A stretch of DNA of 64,000 nt from contig NC_014363.1 of NCBI RefSeq assembly GCF_000143845.1, positions 233,186 to 297,185 of the forward strand, given 5' to 3'. This document shows, in pieces, positions 7,945 to 15,193 of the stretch (its first letter is position 1; each line of letters starts with the position of its first letter). Source of the DNA: Olsenella uli DSM 7084 (GTDB lineage Bacteria > Actinomycetota > Coriobacteriia > Coriobacteriales > Atopobiaceae). The notes beneath the pieces were generated by a model. It worked only from the letters and a program-made list of their open reading frames with translations. It made no database searches and was not told the origin of the DNA. A program made the translations under genes and the position numbers.

Positions 7945-8521
7945 ACCATGGCTTGCCTGCCTCGCCCTCGCAGCAGCGCTGTCGCTCTCCGCGCTTTCCG
8001 GTTGCGCCAAAAGCAGCGAAACGCCCGATTTCTCGGGCTATACCGAGATCGCGGAGCTCGCCACTGTCGAGTGCACGTTCCACAACGTCGCTGAAGTCTA
8101 CAACGACGGCACAAACATGCTATTCGGGATAAACGTGGGATACAAGAAGGCTTGGTTCGAGTACGACGGAACGGTCCAGCTGGGCGTCGATGTCTCCAAG
8201 GTTCGAATCGACGGGCCGGATGCGAACAACGTCGTCACCATCACGGTTCCCAACGCGCAGGTCATCGGCCAGCCACAGGCCGACGAGAGCACCTTCTCCG
8301 ATATCCACAGCGACACCGGGCTGCTGACCCCCATTACGACGGTCGACCAGTCTATCGCGCTGGAAGAAGCGCAAAAAGAGATGAAGGAGAGTGCCGAGGC
8401 CAATTCGACGCTGATGAACGGCGCCCGCGAAAGGGCGAAAACACTTCTGAGCCAATACGTCACAAAGATTGGCGATCTGCAAGGAGTGAAGTACGAGGTC
8501 CAGTTCAAGGATGCCGAATAG
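7937..8521 (+). CDS. DUF4230 domain lipoprotein
   Basis: 194 aa from ATG 7937 with GAGGGGG upstream. A lipoprotein signal peptide ends in the lipobox LSALSGC (Cys ~24). The mature part is a DUF4230 domain: WFEYDGTVQLGVDVSKVRI, VVTITVPNAQVIGQP and a C-terminal helix pair. It is a diverged paralogue of the preceding gene, one copy membrane-anchored and one lipid-anchored, and would sit on the outer membrane face. Role unknown. Confidence 0.8.
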   Translation: MRKPWLACLALAAALSLSALSGCAKSSETPDFSGYTEIAELATVECTFHNVAEVYNDGTNMLFGINVGYKKAWFEYDGTVQLGVDVSKVRIDGPDANNVVTITVPNAQVIGQPQADESTFSDIHSDTGLLTPITTVDQSIALEEAQKEMKESAEANSTLMNGARERAKTLLSQYVTKIGDLQGVKYEVQFKDAE

Positions 8522-8548
8522 GTTGGCTTTAGGGCTAAGTCGATCTTG

Positions 8549-8579
8549 AGAGGGACTGCGAAAGCGGCCCCTCTTTTTC
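8549..8579 (+). terminator. Rho-independent terminator of the DUF4230 operon
   Basis: AGAGGG (8549-8554) pairs with CCCTCT (8569-8574), with inner pairing around CTGCGAAAGCGG, followed by TTTTT. It lies 28 bp after the stop. Confidence 0.75.
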
Positions 8580-8692
8580 AGTTGCCAACTGATTTGCGGG
8601 CAGCTTGAAATAAAGCGGCAATAAGGCCTCCTAGCTCGGTTCTTTCGCTCGGTTTCTAAAGCGCTTTGAGGTCGTGCATAAGGTCGAAAAAG

Positions 8693-8793
8693 AAGCCGCC
8701 TGCTACGATTCTTTCAGTTATCGCTCTTACGCATCCCATCTGACCTGCGGAAATACAAGACAATAAAGCCGCTGGCTACGATTCACTTAGTTA
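8693..8793 (+). repeat. Imperfect 28-bp direct repeat pair
   Basis: 8693-8720 and 8766-8793 agree at 23 of 28 positions (AAGCCGC..GCTACGATTC..T.AGTTA), 73 bp apart, in the non-coding end of the first guaA cassette. They may be recombinase arm-type sites of this cassette, different from the GTCACTCTT family used further downstream. Confidence 0.5.
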
Positions 8794-9043
8794 AACAGGT
8801 GCCGATGAAGAAAATCAGCCATTTTGGCATCCATTTCAGGCTGTTCTGAACCTCAAAACCTGCCCGTTTTTGTCCCTGGACAAAAACGAAACTGCGGGCT
8901 CGCGGTTTCGAAATGGTTTGCGGATTTGTCCCAGGATTTGTCCCAAACGCCCACGCGAAGCCACGCGACGGGATTTGACGGCAAGACACCTAAAGCTGAC
9001 GACCCAACTGGAGTTGACTGGAATGGCACAACGGCAAACGAAC

Positions 9044-9061
9044 GTGAAAGAGTGGGAGTAG
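9044..9061 (+). repeat. guaA 3'-end attachment core, copy 2
   Basis: GTG-AAA-GAG-TGG-GAG-TAG. The last 12 bases are identical to the guaA end (E-W-E-stop), and the upstream codons read V-K instead of T-I. It marks the junction between the first and second cassettes. Confidence 0.7.
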
Positions 9062-9172
9062 GGAAATAGCCCATTTCATCTGGTCTCATCCTGTACGCCT
9101 GGTAGCGGTGGCTAGCAACCAGTGCCCTGTATTGGACGAAGCCACCGGGACTTTTGGGGAGTGACAGACGCG

Positions 9173-9210
9173 AATAAGCCCCGAGACCTTCGGATTTCGG
9201 GGCTTATTTC
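9173..9210 (+). terminator. Strong hairpin, probable (bidirectional) terminator
   Basis: AATAAGCCCCG (9173-9183) pairs perfectly with CGGGGCTTATT (9198-9208). The A/T-rich base of the stem could serve both strands. It insulates the abiE promoter from upstream transcription. Confidence 0.7.
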
Positions 9211-9280
9211 ATGGGTGTTAACCTGCGGAAATAATCTTCATACAGCGATTTGAGTGTGACTTACTACTCTTACCCACCAG

Positions 9281-9316
9281 TTGTACATTCATGCTTAATA
9301 TTAGATAATATTAAGC
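9281..9316 (+). promoter_or_regulatory. abiE promoter with overlapping palindromic operator
   Basis: TTGTAC (9281-9286), 17 bp, GATAAT (9304-9309). The -10 box is embedded in a perfect 24-bp palindrome GCTTAATATTA-GA-TAATATTAAGC (9293-9316). AbiEi antitoxins are known to autorepress by binding inverted repeats in their own promoter; this palindrome is the likely site. Confidence 0.75.
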
Positions 9317-9330
9317 GCGTTAGTACACAT

Positions 9331-9930
9331 GTGAGAGGAGAAAAGACGGACACTCTGTTGGACATAGCCACAAGCTGCAACGGCTACGTTACCTCTGCGC
9401 AGGCAACAGACGCCGGTATCCCCCGACGCAAGCTTACAGATGCCGTGAGCGCTGGCAAGCTCGTTCGGGTGGATCGCGGCCTCTACGCGCTTCCTGATGT
9501 ATGGGAGGACCCCCTCTACATCACCCAGCGCCGCTTCTCCCGCGGCGTCTTCTCAGACGACACGGCGCTCTTCCTCCACGGCATGACGGACCGTGCACCA
9601 TTCGCGCCGACGATGACCTTCCCCAGGAGCTACAACGCAACCGCAGCCAGGGCAGCTGGAATCATATGCCGCACCTGCGCCGATGATGTCCTCGATCTGG
9701 GGCTCTGCGATGTAAAGACTGAGTACGGTAACGCGGTCAGAGCCTATGACGTCGAGAGGACGCTCTGCGATCTTGTGCGCGGCCAGGGCACTCCTGATGC
9801 CCAATTGGTCACCCCAGCGATGAAATCCTACGTGCGAAGCAAGATCTGTGACCCCATGAAGCTCGTCGAGTACGCGCGTGCTCTCGGCGTTGAGGCAAAG
9901 ATCCGGAACTACCTGGAGGTGCTGCTGTGA
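9331..9930 (+). CDS. abiEi: AbiEi antitoxin / autorepressor
   Basis: About 195-199 aa. The N-terminal winged-helix (TLLDIATSCNGYVTSAQATD, AGIPRRKLTDAVSAGKLVRV, DRGLYAL) is the DNA-binding half, and the C-terminal half is the antitoxin domain (FSDDTALFLHGMTDRAPF, YDVERTLCDLVRGQG). It neutralises AbiEii and represses the operon. The start is odd. AGAGGAG (9334-9340) is correctly placed for codon 9346, which is ACG, not ATG. The nearest standard start is GTG 9331, used here, which has no Shine-Dalgarno and leaves a leader of ~15 nt. Either leaderless-like GTG initiation, or the ATG has mutated to ACG. Confidence 0.9.
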   Translation: MRGEKTDTLLDIATSCNGYVTSAQATDAGIPRRKLTDAVSAGKLVRVDRGLYALPDVWEDPLYITQRRFSRGVFSDDTALFLHGMTDRAPFAPTMTFPRSYNATAARAAGIICRTCADDVLDLGLCDVKTEYGNAVRAYDVERTLCDLVRGQGTPDAQLVTPAMKSYVRSKICDPMKLVEYARALGVEAKIRNYLEVLL

Positions 9931-10769
9931 GGACAAAGAACGCGATGCAGCTCAAAGCGCGCATCAACGCCCGAGCGAAGAATGTAGGCATTTCCGCGCA
10001 GTCCATGATGCAAAACTACCTTTTCGAGAGATTCCTCGAGCGCCTCTCGAAATCCAAATGGCGCAGCAACGTCGTCATCAAGGGCGGCATGCTCATCTCC
10101 TCTCTCGTGGGGGTGGCATCCAGGACGACGATGGACCTCGACACAACCATCACCGGCTTCACGCTGACGCATGAATCTGCCGAGAAGGTTTTTCGCGAGG
10201 TGGCCGCCGTGAGCGTGGATGATGACTGGAGCTTCGAGTTCGACCGCACCGAGGACATCAGGGAGGCCGACGACTACCCGGGCATACGCATACATCTCAA
10301 GGCGATATATCCACCGATGTCGGTACCACTCATGATTGATGTCACCACGGGCGACAGCATAATCCCGGGCCCCATCGCCTACAACTACCCGCTCCTGTTC
10401 GACGAGGGAAACGTTCGGCTGATGTCCTACCCGCTCGAGACGGTGCTCGCCGAGAAGCTCGAGACCGTCGTTTCGCGAGGCGTGACCAACACCCGCCCGC
10501 GCGACTTTTACGACATACACCTGCTATGGCGAACCAAGGGTGACAGTTGCGTTATCTCGACATTGTACGAAGCGCTCGAGGCCACGTGCGCTAAACGCGG
10601 CAGCGCCGAGCGGATGAAGCGTTGGCAGGTAGTCCTCGACGAAGTCTCAGCCGACCAGACGATGCTTGCGCTCTGGGGCAAATACATGAAGAAGAACCCC
10701 TACGCATCTGGCATAGAGTTGGCGCAGTGCTGCGAGACCGCGAGGAAGATACTAGGAGCGGCAATATGA
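9927..10769 (+). CDS. abiEii: AbiEii nucleotidyltransferase toxin
   Basis: 280 aa from GTG 9927, overlapping the antitoxin stop by 4 bp (GTGA), as is typical for abiE operons. Nucleotidyltransferase fold: KGGMLISSL (the GG/S motif), TTMDLDTTI (metal-binding D-x-D), and the C-terminal motif EKLETVVSRGVTNTRPRDFYD with the conserved Lys and Asp residues. AbiEii-type toxins arrest growth by nucleotide transfer (shown for relatives on tRNA) and give phage abortive infection. All key motifs look intact. Confidence 0.95.
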   Translation: MRTKNAMQLKARINARAKNVGISAQSMMQNYLFERFLERLSKSKWRSNVVIKGGMLISSLVGVASRTTMDLDTTITGFTLTHESAEKVFREVAAVSVDDDWSFEFDRTEDIREADDYPGIRIHLKAIYPPMSVPLMIDVTTGDSIIPGPIAYNYPLLFDEGNVRLMSYPLETVLAEKLETVVSRGVTNTRPRDFYDIHLLWRTKGDSCVISTLYEALEATCAKRGSAERMKRWQVVLDEVSADQTMLALWGKYMKKNPYASGIELAQCCETARKILGAAI

Positions 10770-11407
10770 GCGGGAGTGGCCAGATAGACTATCTTAATGA
10801 AGAGAGAAACAGGAATCCTCAGTTATGGCCGATAATTAAAGGGCTACTGGCCCTGCTTGTGATTGTGCTTATCGCTGCATGTGGAACTGCAGTCCTGATT
10901 AATCTTGCTGGCCCTGGAGTCGCGGCCTTCTTTGCATCTCTTTCGACTCTGGACTCTGCAATTGTAGTCGCGCTAATAACCGCAACGGTATCCGTGATTA
11001 CGTACGTTTCTGGTAACGTTGCGAGCAATATCATGAAACGCAACGAGTATTTGCGTATGCATCGTGAAAAGCCATACATGCAGCTCATTTCGATGTTCTA
11101 CGACTTTCAGTCCCAGACCAAAACGGGCAAGGAATTCACTCAAGAAGAGCTGATCAATCTATTCAACCAGTTTACGAAAGAGTTGACTCTTTGGGGCTCT
11201 TCCAAAGCGATTAAGGCTTGGGGGAATTGGCGGGTTGCCTCTTCTAGGGGTCATAATGACCCCAACGACTTGTTGTTCGGAATGGAAAAGGTCCTTATAC
11301 AACTCAGAAAAGACATGGGGCTGAAGCGAGGGATTGCAGAGGGGGATTTGCTTCGTTTGACCGTAAATGACATTGATGATTACATCGGCCAGAACAGGCG
11401 TGATTGA
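10766..11407 (+). CDS. Two-helix membrane protein coupled to abiE
   Basis: 213 aa from ATG 10766, overlapping the abiEii stop by 4 bp (ATGA). Two membrane segments near residues 21-46 (GLLALLVIVLIAACGTAVLI) and 62-84 (SAIVVALITATVSVITYVSG), then a ~125-residue soluble domain (YMQLISMFYDFQ, LTLWGSSKAIKAWGNWR, VLIQLRKDMGLKRG, LTVNDIDDYI). The soluble part resembles a common hypothetical family found near prophage and defence genes; function unknown. Standard AbiE operons have two genes, so translational coupling of a third membrane gene suggests an added anchoring or effector role. Confidence 0.75.
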   Translation: MSGSGQIDYLNEERNRNPQLWPIIKGLLALLVIVLIAACGTAVLINLAGPGVAAFFASLSTLDSAIVVALITATVSVITYVSGNVASNIMKRNEYLRMHREKPYMQLISMFYDFQSQTKTGKEFTQEELINLFNQFTKELTLWGSSKAIKAWGNWRVASSRGHNDPNDLLFGMEKVLIQLRKDMGLKRGIAEGDLLRLTVNDIDDYIGQNRRD

Positions 11408-12034
11408 TTGGCCAATAACAGTATCGCTTTTCAGTAGTCTTCCAATTCTTATGGTGGGGATCTTCTGTCGCTCGGTGGGCCTGTAGGCCGACGTCTTTGA
11501 CGCGCGCGGGTAGCCCGCGACCTGCGGCACGTTCATAGGCCGTCGGGCAGGTCGTTCGCTTCGGATGTCGAGGAGGCGGTAGGTCCCCGCATCCCCGCCC
11601 CGGCATTCTCGCGTCCTTCCGCATCATTATCCGATATTCCCTGATGAACCGGGAACGCTTCGCGTGGCATCTGGAGGATGTCGCCTTTCATGGAGTGGCT
11701 TACCGTCCTCTCGTCTTGCATCTGGTGCACTTAGGTCGCAAGTAGGCCCAAGGGGTCGCGTCCCCTGGACGGACAAGCAGAGAGATGCCTGTTGGGAGGC
11801 GCGTACGCAAAGACACGCGGGGCGTTAGGCCACGCTAAGGCTCGCTAGGTTGTGGATCGGTGAAAAGAACGAGTCTATGAAACTGCCGCTCGGCGCCATC
11901 TCCATGTTGCGATATATGAGCGGCGGTAAAATTTTGAATGTGAATACTGACAAACAATGGGGGCGTCTATATGCAGAGGAAATCTATGCTCGCAAAGCAG
12001 CATTCACAAGTTCCACCTCAAGGTGGTGTTCATA
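11408..12034. other. Non-coding interval around repeat copy 1
   Basis: Apart from the repeat, it contains a possible 52-codon ORF from ATG 11878 (MKLPLGAISMLRYMSGGKIL) that lacks a good ribosome-binding site and that I do not count as a gene. Confidence 0.4.
11519..11857. repeat. Long dispersed repeat, copy 1 (~340 bp)
   Basis: Homologous to 15194-15536. Both run from GACCTGCGGCAC to GCTAGGTTGTGGAT. The last ~86 bp (11772-11857) are nearly identical in the two copies (about two differences). Near the right edge are three tandem 10-bp words CGTTAGGCCA, CGCTAAGGCT, CGCTAGGTTG (11823-11852), like a small binding array. No conserved start/stop ORF is convincing. It lies between the abiE operon and the OLD-like gene, the same relative position as copy 2. 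Confidence 0.85.
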
Positions 12035-12416
12035 ATGCCGTTTCCCACGTTGGAGATTTTTTTGCTGGACACTGTACAAGATGCGGTCCACGATCGGCTG
12101 AACGATGAGGTCTTGGACGCGAGCAATAGGGTTTACGAGGAATGCCTATCTCGCCAAGATTGTTAACGCGCTTCGTGTGCATTGGGATCTTAATGAGGAA
12201 GAAGCCATCGATTGCCTAGGGTATGAAAAGACCGAGGGAAAGCCGAACCGAAATCAAGAGAGATACCTGCTGCTGGAAGTCGGTCTTAAGCGGGATGAAG
12301 CTTGCGAGATTGCATTAAGGAGTCGCGAAATTTTTGATGAGGATTTAAGCCTGAGCACGCTAAGTGCCGAGGAGCTGTATAGGCGCATTCAAGAAAGGGC
12401 TTGCTATGAAGATTAG
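12035..12416 (+). pseudogene. Small gene upstream of the OLD-like ATPase, apparently split by a 1-nt frameshift
   Basis: Frame 12035-12166 encodes MPFPTLEIFLLDTVQDAVHD ... NRVYEE and stops. The other frame continues AYLAKIVNALRVHWDLNEEE to a stop at 12416. Dropping one base near 12143 joins them into a single ~127-aa helical protein (C-terminus SAEELYRRIQERACYED). The 3' end overlaps the ATPase start by 11 bp, so it was an operon partner. Whether this is decay, a programmed shift or a sequencing error cannot be told. No family recognised. Confidence 0.5.
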
Positions 12417-13968
12417 AAGCGTCGAGATAACGAATTTTCGCGGATATGCAAGCGAAACCGAAGTTGCAATGGATGACCTCACTGTTTTCGTAGGGAAAAA
12501 CGATATTGGCAAATCATCTGTTCTGGAGGCGCTTGATATTTTCTTCAACGACGGTAAGGGCGCAGTGAAGTTCGACAAATCAGATATTAACGTCGAAAAC
12601 CAAAAGGGCGGCGACCAGGAGGCTTCCATTGCTGTCGTATTTGCAGATCTTCCAGACGAGATTGTTATTGATACGACAGCAAAAACAAACTTAAAGGATT
12701 CGTATCTGCTCAATGGCGAAGACAAGCTTGAGATTGTCAAAAAGTACAAGGGGACTGGTGCCCCAAAGGTCTACATAAAGGCATTGCACCCTACGAATTC
12801 CGGGTGCTGCGACTTGCTTCTAAAGAAAAATGCCGATCTAAAGAAGCTAGTAAAGCAATACAAGCTCGAGGAAGAGGTGGACACAAAGAGCAATGTCTCA
12901 ATGAGGGCTGCCCTTTGGAGTCACTTCTCAGACGACCTCAAACTGCAGGAAATCGAAATCGATATCTCAAAAGAAGATGCGAAAGCAATTTGGAGCAAGC
13001 TTTCAACTTATATGCCCGTTTATTCCCTATTCCAAGCTGATCGCGAAAACAGCGATAGCGATAGCGAGGTGCAAGATCCGCTTAAGGAGTCGGTCAAAGA
13101 AGTCCTGAACGACCTAGCCTTGAAAGAGGAGCTTGACGAAGTGGCGCAAAAAGTCCGAGAAAAGCTGCAAGAGGTAGCTAATCGTACCGTAGACAAGCTG
13201 AAGGAAGTTGATCCTGAAGTCGCGAGTAGCCTTGATCCGGTAATACCCGCAACGGAGAGCTTGAAATGGGCGGATGTCTTCAAAAATGTCTCTATCACTG
13301 GGGATGGAGACATTCCGATAAACAAGCGTGGCAGTGGCACTAAGCGTTTAATCCTGCTGAGCTTCTTCCGCGCTGAGGCGGAGAGAAGGCTTGCCGAATC
13401 TGAGACGAACGGAGTGATTTACGCGATTGAAGAACCAGAAACGGCCCAGCACACCGAAAATCAGAAGAAACTAATAGAGGCACTCCAAGAGCTGTCAAAA
13501 ATTGATGGCGTGCAAGTCATACTAACGACCCACAGCCCTTACATAGTCAAACACTTGGAGTTTGAAAACCTCAGGCTGATTGCGAAGGGCAACAATCCTG
13601 GTGATAGGAAAATTTCCAAGGTGCTACCTGGGCAGCTGAGGTATCCATCACTAAATGAGGTTAACTTCATTGCCTTCAACGAATCGACCGAGGAATATCA
13701 TGATGAGCTGTATGGAGCCATCGAAGAAAACGAATGGTTGGGGGAATATAAGAGCAACAAACAGCTGGTCCCTTACAAGAAAGTTTGGAAGGGTTCAGTA
13801 ATGCCTATGGAAATACCTTTAACGGAATACATCCGCCATCAGATTCATCATCCTGAAAACAAGGAGAACGAAAGATATACACTCGAACAGTTGCATGAAT
13901 CGATTTGTATGATGAGAGATTTCATTAAGCAAAAGCGAAGCGAGAGCGACGAGGAATCAGCAGAGTAA
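12406..13968 (+). CDS. OLD/AAA15-like ATPase with HEPN-like C-terminal motif, probable phage defence
   Basis: 520 aa from ATG 12406. The SMC/OLD-type ATPase has N-terminal ITNFRGY, Walker A GKNDIGKSS, a central helical insert (~100-300), then the signature GSGTKRLILLSFF, Walker B YAIEEPETAQH and the switch TTHSPYIVKHL. Classic OLD proteins end in a TOPRIM nuclease, which is absent. Instead the last ~70 residues contain YIRHQIHHPENKEN, an R-x4-H arrangement like HEPN RNases (inference). GC content is far below the neighbours, which suggests transfer. A terminator follows at 14005. The likely role is a single- or two-gene defence system acting in the cytosol. Confidence 0.82.
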   Translation: MKIRSVEITNFRGYASETEVAMDDLTVFVGKNDIGKSSVLEALDIFFNDGKGAVKFDKSDINVENQKGGDQEASIAVVFADLPDEIVIDTTAKTNLKDSYLLNGEDKLEIVKKYKGTGAPKVYIKALHPTNSGCCDLLLKKNADLKKLVKQYKLEEEVDTKSNVSMRAALWSHFSDDLKLQEIEIDISKEDAKAIWSKLSTYMPVYSLFQADRENSDSDSEVQDPLKESVKEVLNDLALKEELDEVAQKVREKLQEVANRTVDKLKEVDPEVASSLDPVIPATESLKWADVFKNVSITGDGDIPINKRGSGTKRLILLSFFRAEAERRLAESETNGVIYAIEEPETAQHTENQKKLIEALQELSKIDGVQVILTTHSPYIVKHLEFENLRLIAKGNNPGDRKISKVLPGQLRYPSLNEVNFIAFNESTEEYHDELYGAIEENEWLGEYKSNKQLVPYKKVWKGSVMPMEIPLTEYIRHQIHHPENKENERYTLEQLHESICMMRDFIKQKRSESDEESAE

Positions 13969-14004
13969 CTTAATCAAAATCGTTCTATGGACCTGTCGTT
14001 TATC

Positions 14005-14044
14005 ATGCCTGGACACTTACTTTGGTCGGTGTCCAGGCATTTTA
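14005..14044 (+). terminator. Rho-independent terminator after OLD-like gene
   Basis: ATGCCTGGACAC (14005-14016) pairs with GTGTCCAGGCAT (14029-14040), 12 bp perfect, followed by TTT. Confidence 0.85.
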
Positions 14045-14083
14045 AGAGAGCTGTCATATGTGTTCAATATTGTCTATGTAGTT

Positions 14084-14378
14084 ACCCCGGACGCGCAAAT
14101 TAGCGCCCCCCAGTTCAGGGCCGTCACTCTTCACTCAATACCCGTCACTCTTCGGTCGGCATGCGCCCCATCCCGCCGGTGCCGTTTCCACCCATGCAGT
14201 CAGTTGCACGCAATAAAATGCGTTTGAGCAGATCAAGCATGCCACTCTTAGTTCGGGCGAAAACATTCTCCCCAGGTGACTACGGAGCATGTAGCCACCG
14301 CCGACTACAGGGTGACCACACTGTTTTCACGATAGGCGAGTGGAGGAAACCCATCTCAACCAATCCGTCGGCTATATA
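14084..14378 (+). repeat. Attachment-proximal repeat region A
   Basis: Carries GTCACTCTTCACTCA (14123), GTCACTCTTCGGTCGG (14144) and GCCACTCTTAGTTCGG (14241), then TTCTCCCCAGGTGACTAC and a GTTTTCACGATAG word before the core at 14379. Homologous in order and spacing to regions B (16801-17076) and C (17994-18127). The repeats look like arm-type binding sites of a tyrosine recombinase; that function is inferred. Confidence 0.75.
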
Positions 14379-14396
14379 GCGATCGAGTGGGAATAG
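14379..14396 (+). repeat. guaA 3'-end attachment core, copy 3
   Basis: GCG-ATC-GAG-TGG-GAA-TAG (A-I-E-W-E-stop). The GAG to GAA change is synonymous. Confidence 0.8.
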
Positions 14397-14418
14397 ATTT
14401 TTTGTCCAAAAATCATCT

Positions 14419-14465
14419 GTTAAGGGGGTACTTTTTACGATTTTCTAAAAAAGTACCCCCTTAAA
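14419..14465. repeat. 17-bp perfect inverted repeat at the left end of the third cassette
   Basis: TTAAGGGGGTACTTTTT (14420-14436) and AAAAAGTACCCCCTTAA (14448-14464) with an 11-nt loop, 23 bp inside the junction at 14396. It could be a bidirectional terminator or a recombinase/repressor site. Confidence 0.75.
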
Positions 14466-14536
14466 AAGCCATTCAACTATCTTCCAGTGCGAGTCCGCGG
14501 ACTTTGCTTACAGGTCTCTGCTATCTGCATCTTCAA

Positions 14537-14565
14537 TTGATACTGACTCGAATACTATCTATAAT
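14537..14565 (+). promoter_or_regulatory. Sigma-A-type promoter of the phd-doc operon
   Basis: TTGATA (14537-14542), 17-bp spacer, consensus TATAAT (14560-14565); AGGAGG follows at 14581. Confidence 0.85.
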
Positions 14566-14592
14566 TCTGGCTAACAATATAGGAGGTCAGAA

Positions 14593-14805
14593 ATGACGGC
14601 ATTGACGATGGGGCTCTCAGAGGCCAAGAATAATTTCTCTCGTGTGACGGCAGAGGTGAACAGGACGGGCAAGTCAGTCACCATCTTGAAGAACAACAAG
14701 CCCTGGGTCGTAATCCAACCGGCTCGGGAGAATAGCAACGCCACGGACGTGGCAGTCGACTTTATGGACGAGTACGCAGATGTGTTCGAAGAGCTTGCCA
14801 AGTGA
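14593..14805 (+). CDS. Phd/YefM family antitoxin
   Basis: 70 aa from ATG 14593 with AGGAGG seven bases upstream. MGLSEAKNNFSRVTAEVNRT, SVTILKNNKPWVVIQPA are the Phd/YefM N-terminal DNA-binding and dimerisation motifs. The C-terminal DFMDEYADVFEELAK is the toxin-binding tail. It represses its own promoter and neutralises Doc. It overlaps the toxin start by 4 bp. It appears intact although its toxin partner is broken. Confidence 0.92.
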   Translation: MTALTMGLSEAKNNFSRVTAEVNRTGKSVTILKNNKPWVVIQPARENSNATDVAVDFMDEYADVFEELAK

Positions 14806-15184
14806 GCGTCCTAGCCTTCTCCAAAGAAGATGTCCTGGCTATCCACGCGTCTGCAATCGAGCGGTTTGGCGGGCTTGATGGCTTACGCGACGAGGGGCTC
14901 CTCGACTCGGCGTTAGCGCAACCGCTCCAAACCTTCGGTGGAGCAAACCTGTACCCAAGCGCTATCGACAGGGCGTGCAGATGCGCCTTCGGCATCATAT
15001 CCGACCCCCGTTTCTCGATGGCAACAAGAGAACAGGCGCCGCCCTGCTCGGCACATACCTCAGGATGTCTGGCATTGGCTTCAGGCCTGACCACGCAGCC
15101 TTCCTCAAGGTCATGCTAGGTGTTGCGGATGGGTCGGTAGGCTACGATGCGCTCGTCGATTGGGTTGAAAGCGTAGTGGCATAA
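14802..15184 (+). pseudogene. doc: Doc (death-on-curing, Fic-fold) toxin, frameshifted at the catalytic motif
   Basis: GTG 14802 begins VLAFSKEDVLAIHASAIERF and GLRDEGLLDSAL, standard Doc. The frame is lost at ~15003-15005 and the other frame continues PFLDGNKRTGAALLGTYL to a stop at 15184. Comparing with the family motif H-P-F-x-D-G-N-K-R, one base is missing where the His codon should be (GACCCCCGTTT instead of GAC-CAC-CCG-TTT). So the single-base deletion removes the catalytic His and shifts the frame. Doc phosphorylates EF-Tu; this copy should be dead unless the base is a sequencing error. Confidence 0.88.
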
Positions 15185-15193
15185 AGCGCTCCG

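Larger units (their letters stand above)
8580..9172. other. Non-coding right end of the first guaA cassette
   Basis: No supported gene. It contains the repeat pair above, a palindrome TTTTTGTCC/GGACAAAAA near 8868-8886, doubled TTTGTCCCA words near 8935, and the attachment core copy at 9044. I see no tRNA. Confidence 0.5.

Noticed and set aside
8867-8945. Palindrome TTTTTGTCC/GGACAAAAA and doubled TTTGTCCCA as an origin or iteron set
   Set aside because: Too few and irregular copies, and no replication gene nearby.
12105-12416. A 103-aa gene starting at ATG 12105
   Set aside because: The start has no ribosome site and the first residues look like out-of-frame sequence; the better explanation is one gene from 12035 with a frameshift.
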